Assembly: GCF_016808335.1 (NCBI RefSeq)
Contig: NC_053150.1
Coordinates: forward strand, 28,724,030-28,788,029
Direction: 5' to 3'
DNA length: 64,000 nucleotides
Origin: Panicum virgatum
Taxonomy: Eukaryota > Streptophyta > Magnoliopsida > Poales > Poaceae
In this document: positions 61,396 through 64,000 of the stretch, in pieces
Layout: each line of letters opens with the position of its first letter
How positions within the stretch are numbered: the first letter of the stretch is position 1
Made by a program: the position numbers and the translations under genes
The notes under the pieces: model-generated
Told to the model about the DNA's origin: nothing
Seen by the model: only the letters and a program-made list of their open reading frames with translations
Databases searched by the model: none

Positions 61396-63450
61396 AGTTG
61401 TTCCTCCTTATCATGTAGAGTATGCAGCACCAAGAGAACCATCATGTGCAGGGCAGCCATGCGTTGAGAATGACCGATTTAAGCCAAAGTATCGGTCTAG
61501 AGTTCAAGAGAAGAAAAAGGTTGTCAAGCATATTTATGTAGTGAAAAAGGATGGTCGCAAAGCTACAAGTTCGGATCTGAATACAATTGCTGAAAAGCTG
61601 ATTAATGTGTTGAAGACTTCGGCTATTAATGGCAATGAAAAGGAAAATTCAGCTGTTGATATTCCAAATACCAAATCTGGGCAAAAGAGGTTAACGGAGC
61701 CAAAAATCAAGAAGAAGGTGCCACTGTCCAAAGCTCAAGTATAGCCGAGGTATTTACTCGGCTCATCAGGTTGGCAAAAGAAGAAGCTCCAGAGACTTAG
61801 TGCCCAGGAGCTGAAAGAAAAAGGCATGGCGTGGGTTCCTAAAGGAAGCATTCAAACTCAAGACGAAGATGATGTTTGCACAGAAGGTGCAATGCAATTA
61901 AAGAAGAATAGAAGGTCCAAGAGACGATCTTCAAATATAAGGTTTGCACCAAATCATCAAAATTATTGGTCAGTACATCATCCATTTGATTCACAAATGC
62001 CATATACGCCTGTGTATTGGAATTCATCCATGAATATGTTTGGTTATCCCTCATGCTCTTATTTTGATCCTTGGACGCCATGTGGGTCTTTATATCAAGG
62101 AGGGTTATCACCAAATTGTTATGCCTATTGATTAATTTCAAAAGCCAAAATATTTAGTTCTTGGAGATGGTTTTTATTCTGGATTTTATATGTCTCTCTA
62201 CACTATTTCAGCTATACATATTCTTATGGATGAATTTACTGTGGACGATAATTTGTATCATCCTTGGCAACACATACGGCCGATGAATGTCTTTGATCAT
62301 CGTCCTAAAGTGTTAAGCTTCCCGATAAGATATCACTTAATTGTTTTAATGCTCGGGGGGCAAGTTATTAGTAAAATGAGCATTTTTCCCCTATGGATTT
62401 GGTACTTTTTTTGGATCGGCTTGAAAGAGTTCTCAAGGCACTGGTGCTGTTTTTGTTTCATCAAATGATGCTATTTTGAGACGTATAGCCGGTTTAAACA
62501 TTTTACACCAATATTTAGGCCGAATATGAAGTTTTGTATTCGAGCTAGAAATCTTGTGATCCATAGGTGTGAAATAGGCAAAAGCGTTTGGTGATTCAAT
62601 ATTGATAGGTGCAGCAAGTACTTAAGCTGAACTGATGCTTATTTGGATCACAAAAGGATTATCATGAGAATGTCTAGATGTGATATCTTGCTTTGATGAA
62701 TTTGTCATTTACCATATACCTAGACATGTTGATAATGGAGCAAATAGTTTGACACATCAAACATCTGGCTATATGATTAGAAAAGATCAATTTCATATCA
62801 AAAGGCTGATGTTTGTTGATACCAACATGCACTCTCTGGACAAACCGGTCCAACCGGTTTTTGAGACCGGTCTGACCGGATTCCATGACCGGTCTGACCG
62901 CTTGTGGAACCGGTTTAACCAATTTTTCCTATGGAAAACACTAAGTCGGCTATGGTGGCCCAAAATCATAATGCAGCCGAAGTTAGTGTTTGGAGAAAAT
63001 CTTTTATTGATTATCTACAGAGTTCTAGTTGTATAAAAGTTTGGCATTTTACATTCAATTATATTTTGATGATGAGTTATGCCATCAAGATGCTGAAGGT
63101 GTTATGTTGGGTTACTTTATGCTAAGTCGAGGAGCATTGCAAAGACCGATTGTTTTCATAATGATTTGGTCGATTTAGGCATATGTGGTGAAGATGGTTC
63201 TAGCCATTGCATCAAGTATTCATAGCCGAGGTGGTGTGTACTCGGGCTTGTATCTCACTCATCATGTGCAAATCAAAACAGCAAAGATGATATTGTTATC
63301 CTGGTTAGTACCAAGTAACATGGCCGATGAAGTTTTATTGGTTTTAGAATAAAAACATAGATGATGTACTAGTATTATTCATCGGTCTTCTATGATTTTG
63401 GCCAAAACGTTTCTTGGTACGCAAACTTTACCAAGAAACAGGGGGGCATG
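61396..63450 (+). mobile_element. Truncated second gypsy-type element: protein fragment and 3' untranslated region
   Basis: 61403-62131 reads as one protein with a stop at 61742-61744: PPYHVEYAAPREPSC, KKVVKHIYVVKKDGRK, QRLSAQELKEKGMAWVPKGS and APNHQNYWSVHHPFDSQMPY. I recognise this as a retrotransposon polyprotein segment common in grasses but cannot give it a domain name. Then come about 1.3 kb without a gene, containing repeated ACCGGTCTGACCGG words (62840-62925), up to the purine tract AGGGGGGCATG before an LTR. No 5' LTR precedes it, so its left side was lost at the join near 61395. Confidence 0.55.
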
Positions 63451-64000
63451 TGTTGACACTCAAAATTGGCATGACCTGAAGTAGACAAGACAAAGGCCAA
63501 AATAGCCAATTTAATATTAACTCTTATTATTTTGCAAGTTTGGCATATATGACCATTGTGCAGGATATCGAGATCGTTTTGGGATATTCTGGATATGATT
63601 TCATCAATGAGACAAAGATGGGCATAAAAAGGCATCAAGATGAGGTCAAATCATGGGTTTTAATGAACCAAGACGAAGCCCTCATCGAGACGATCAAAAC
63701 AGACATATGGATCGCCTAATTCGGAGTCCGGGTGTAGGAGTTATGGCGCCAGGAAGTTCGCCTATCTGGGCAAAACCGGTCTGACCGGATTTGGGGACCG
63801 GTTGTAGGGTCGAGATGGCGGACTAGAGTGGGGTGAATAGTCCTTTCTAAAACTAATTGCGCCGGCTAACCGAAACTTATGCGGAATTAAAACTATTCGC
63901 TTAGCCAAGACTTCACCCCTCTAACTATGACTCTAAGGCACCTCCAAAAAGATCCTACACAAAGCAAATGGAGTGCCAAGCTAGTAAGAGCTATCCTAAC
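63451..64000 (+). repeat. Start of an LTR, cut by the window edge
   Basis: TGTTGACACTCAAAATTGG follows a purine tract (63440-63450). The ACCGG-rich words seen upstream recur (63773-63803). From about 63803 (TGTAGGGTCGAGATGG) the sequence resembles the start of another common grass retrotransposon LTR, so a second insertion may begin here. The window ends before either can be closed. Confidence 0.45.

Noticed and set aside
62820..63810. A second copy of the hAT ACCGG-rich end
   Set aside because: The ACCGGTCTGACCGG words lie inside and next to an LTR and lack CAGGG ends, so the resemblance is only in composition.

Overview
The window is nuclear DNA of a grass, probably a panicoid. The evidence is the set of elements: CACTA (En/Spm) transposons that carry a ULP1-like protease, chromovirus, Tat and Athila type Ty3 retrotransposons, a hAT element, LINE remnants, and plant genes with short GT-AG introns. 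I cannot name the species. Only three loci look like ordinary host genes. They are a four-exon gene for a 229-residue coiled-coil protein of unknown function (9579-11189, +) and two papain-family cysteine protease genes of the SAG39 type, one at 15558-16685 (-) and one at 49132-50241 (+). The two proteases lie head to head and share both coding sequence and proximal promoter, but about 32 kb of mobile DNA now separates them.

Layout. 1-3285 is the 3' part of a Tat-like Ty3 element: an antisense ORF, a long untranslated stretch and a 3' LTR. 3286-6258 is a decayed CACTA element (here CACTA-1) with a ULP1-protease gene. 6259-9578 is mostly unassigned sequence, including a possible LINE-derived tail and the GC-rich promoter/leader of the 229-residue gene. 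9579-12270 is that gene and its 3' flank. 13016-15030 is a LINE fragment. 15558-17017 is SAG39 copy 1 and its promoter. 19760-21439 is a hAT element with a perfect 8-bp target duplication. 22798-40264 is CACTA-2, which has a 3-bp duplication and is interrupted inside a protease exon by a complete 12.9-kb chromovirus-type LTR retrotransposon (25823-38711) with a 5-bp duplication. 40394-48013 is CACTA-3, with 13-bp perfect inverted ends, a 3-bp duplication and an apparently intact spliceable gene. SAG39 copy 2 follows. From about 51.6 kb to the end is a retrotransposon nest: a minus-strand Tat-like element with its antisense ORF on the plus strand, an LTR-like insert, an Athila-type element (5' LTR 54647-55680, tRNA-Asp type primer site, gag-pol and a 3' accessory ORF), then a truncated second gypsy-type element with the start of an LTR at 63451.

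How it fits together. The mobile elements form layers whose order can be read from the duplications: CACTA-2 was already present when the chromovirus entered it, and the Tat-like element on the right was present before the Athila element entered its integrase region. Most transposon genes carry stops, frameshifts or deletions. The exceptions are the CACTA-3 gene and the catalytic residues of the CACTA-2 protease. The items least explained by known families are the non-gag ORF of the chromovirus (33571-32654), the 3' ORF of the Athila element, the cargo of the hAT element, and the CACTA-3 gene that appears to fuse two normally separate transposon domains. I saw no CRISPR array, rRNA gene or convincing tRNA gene.
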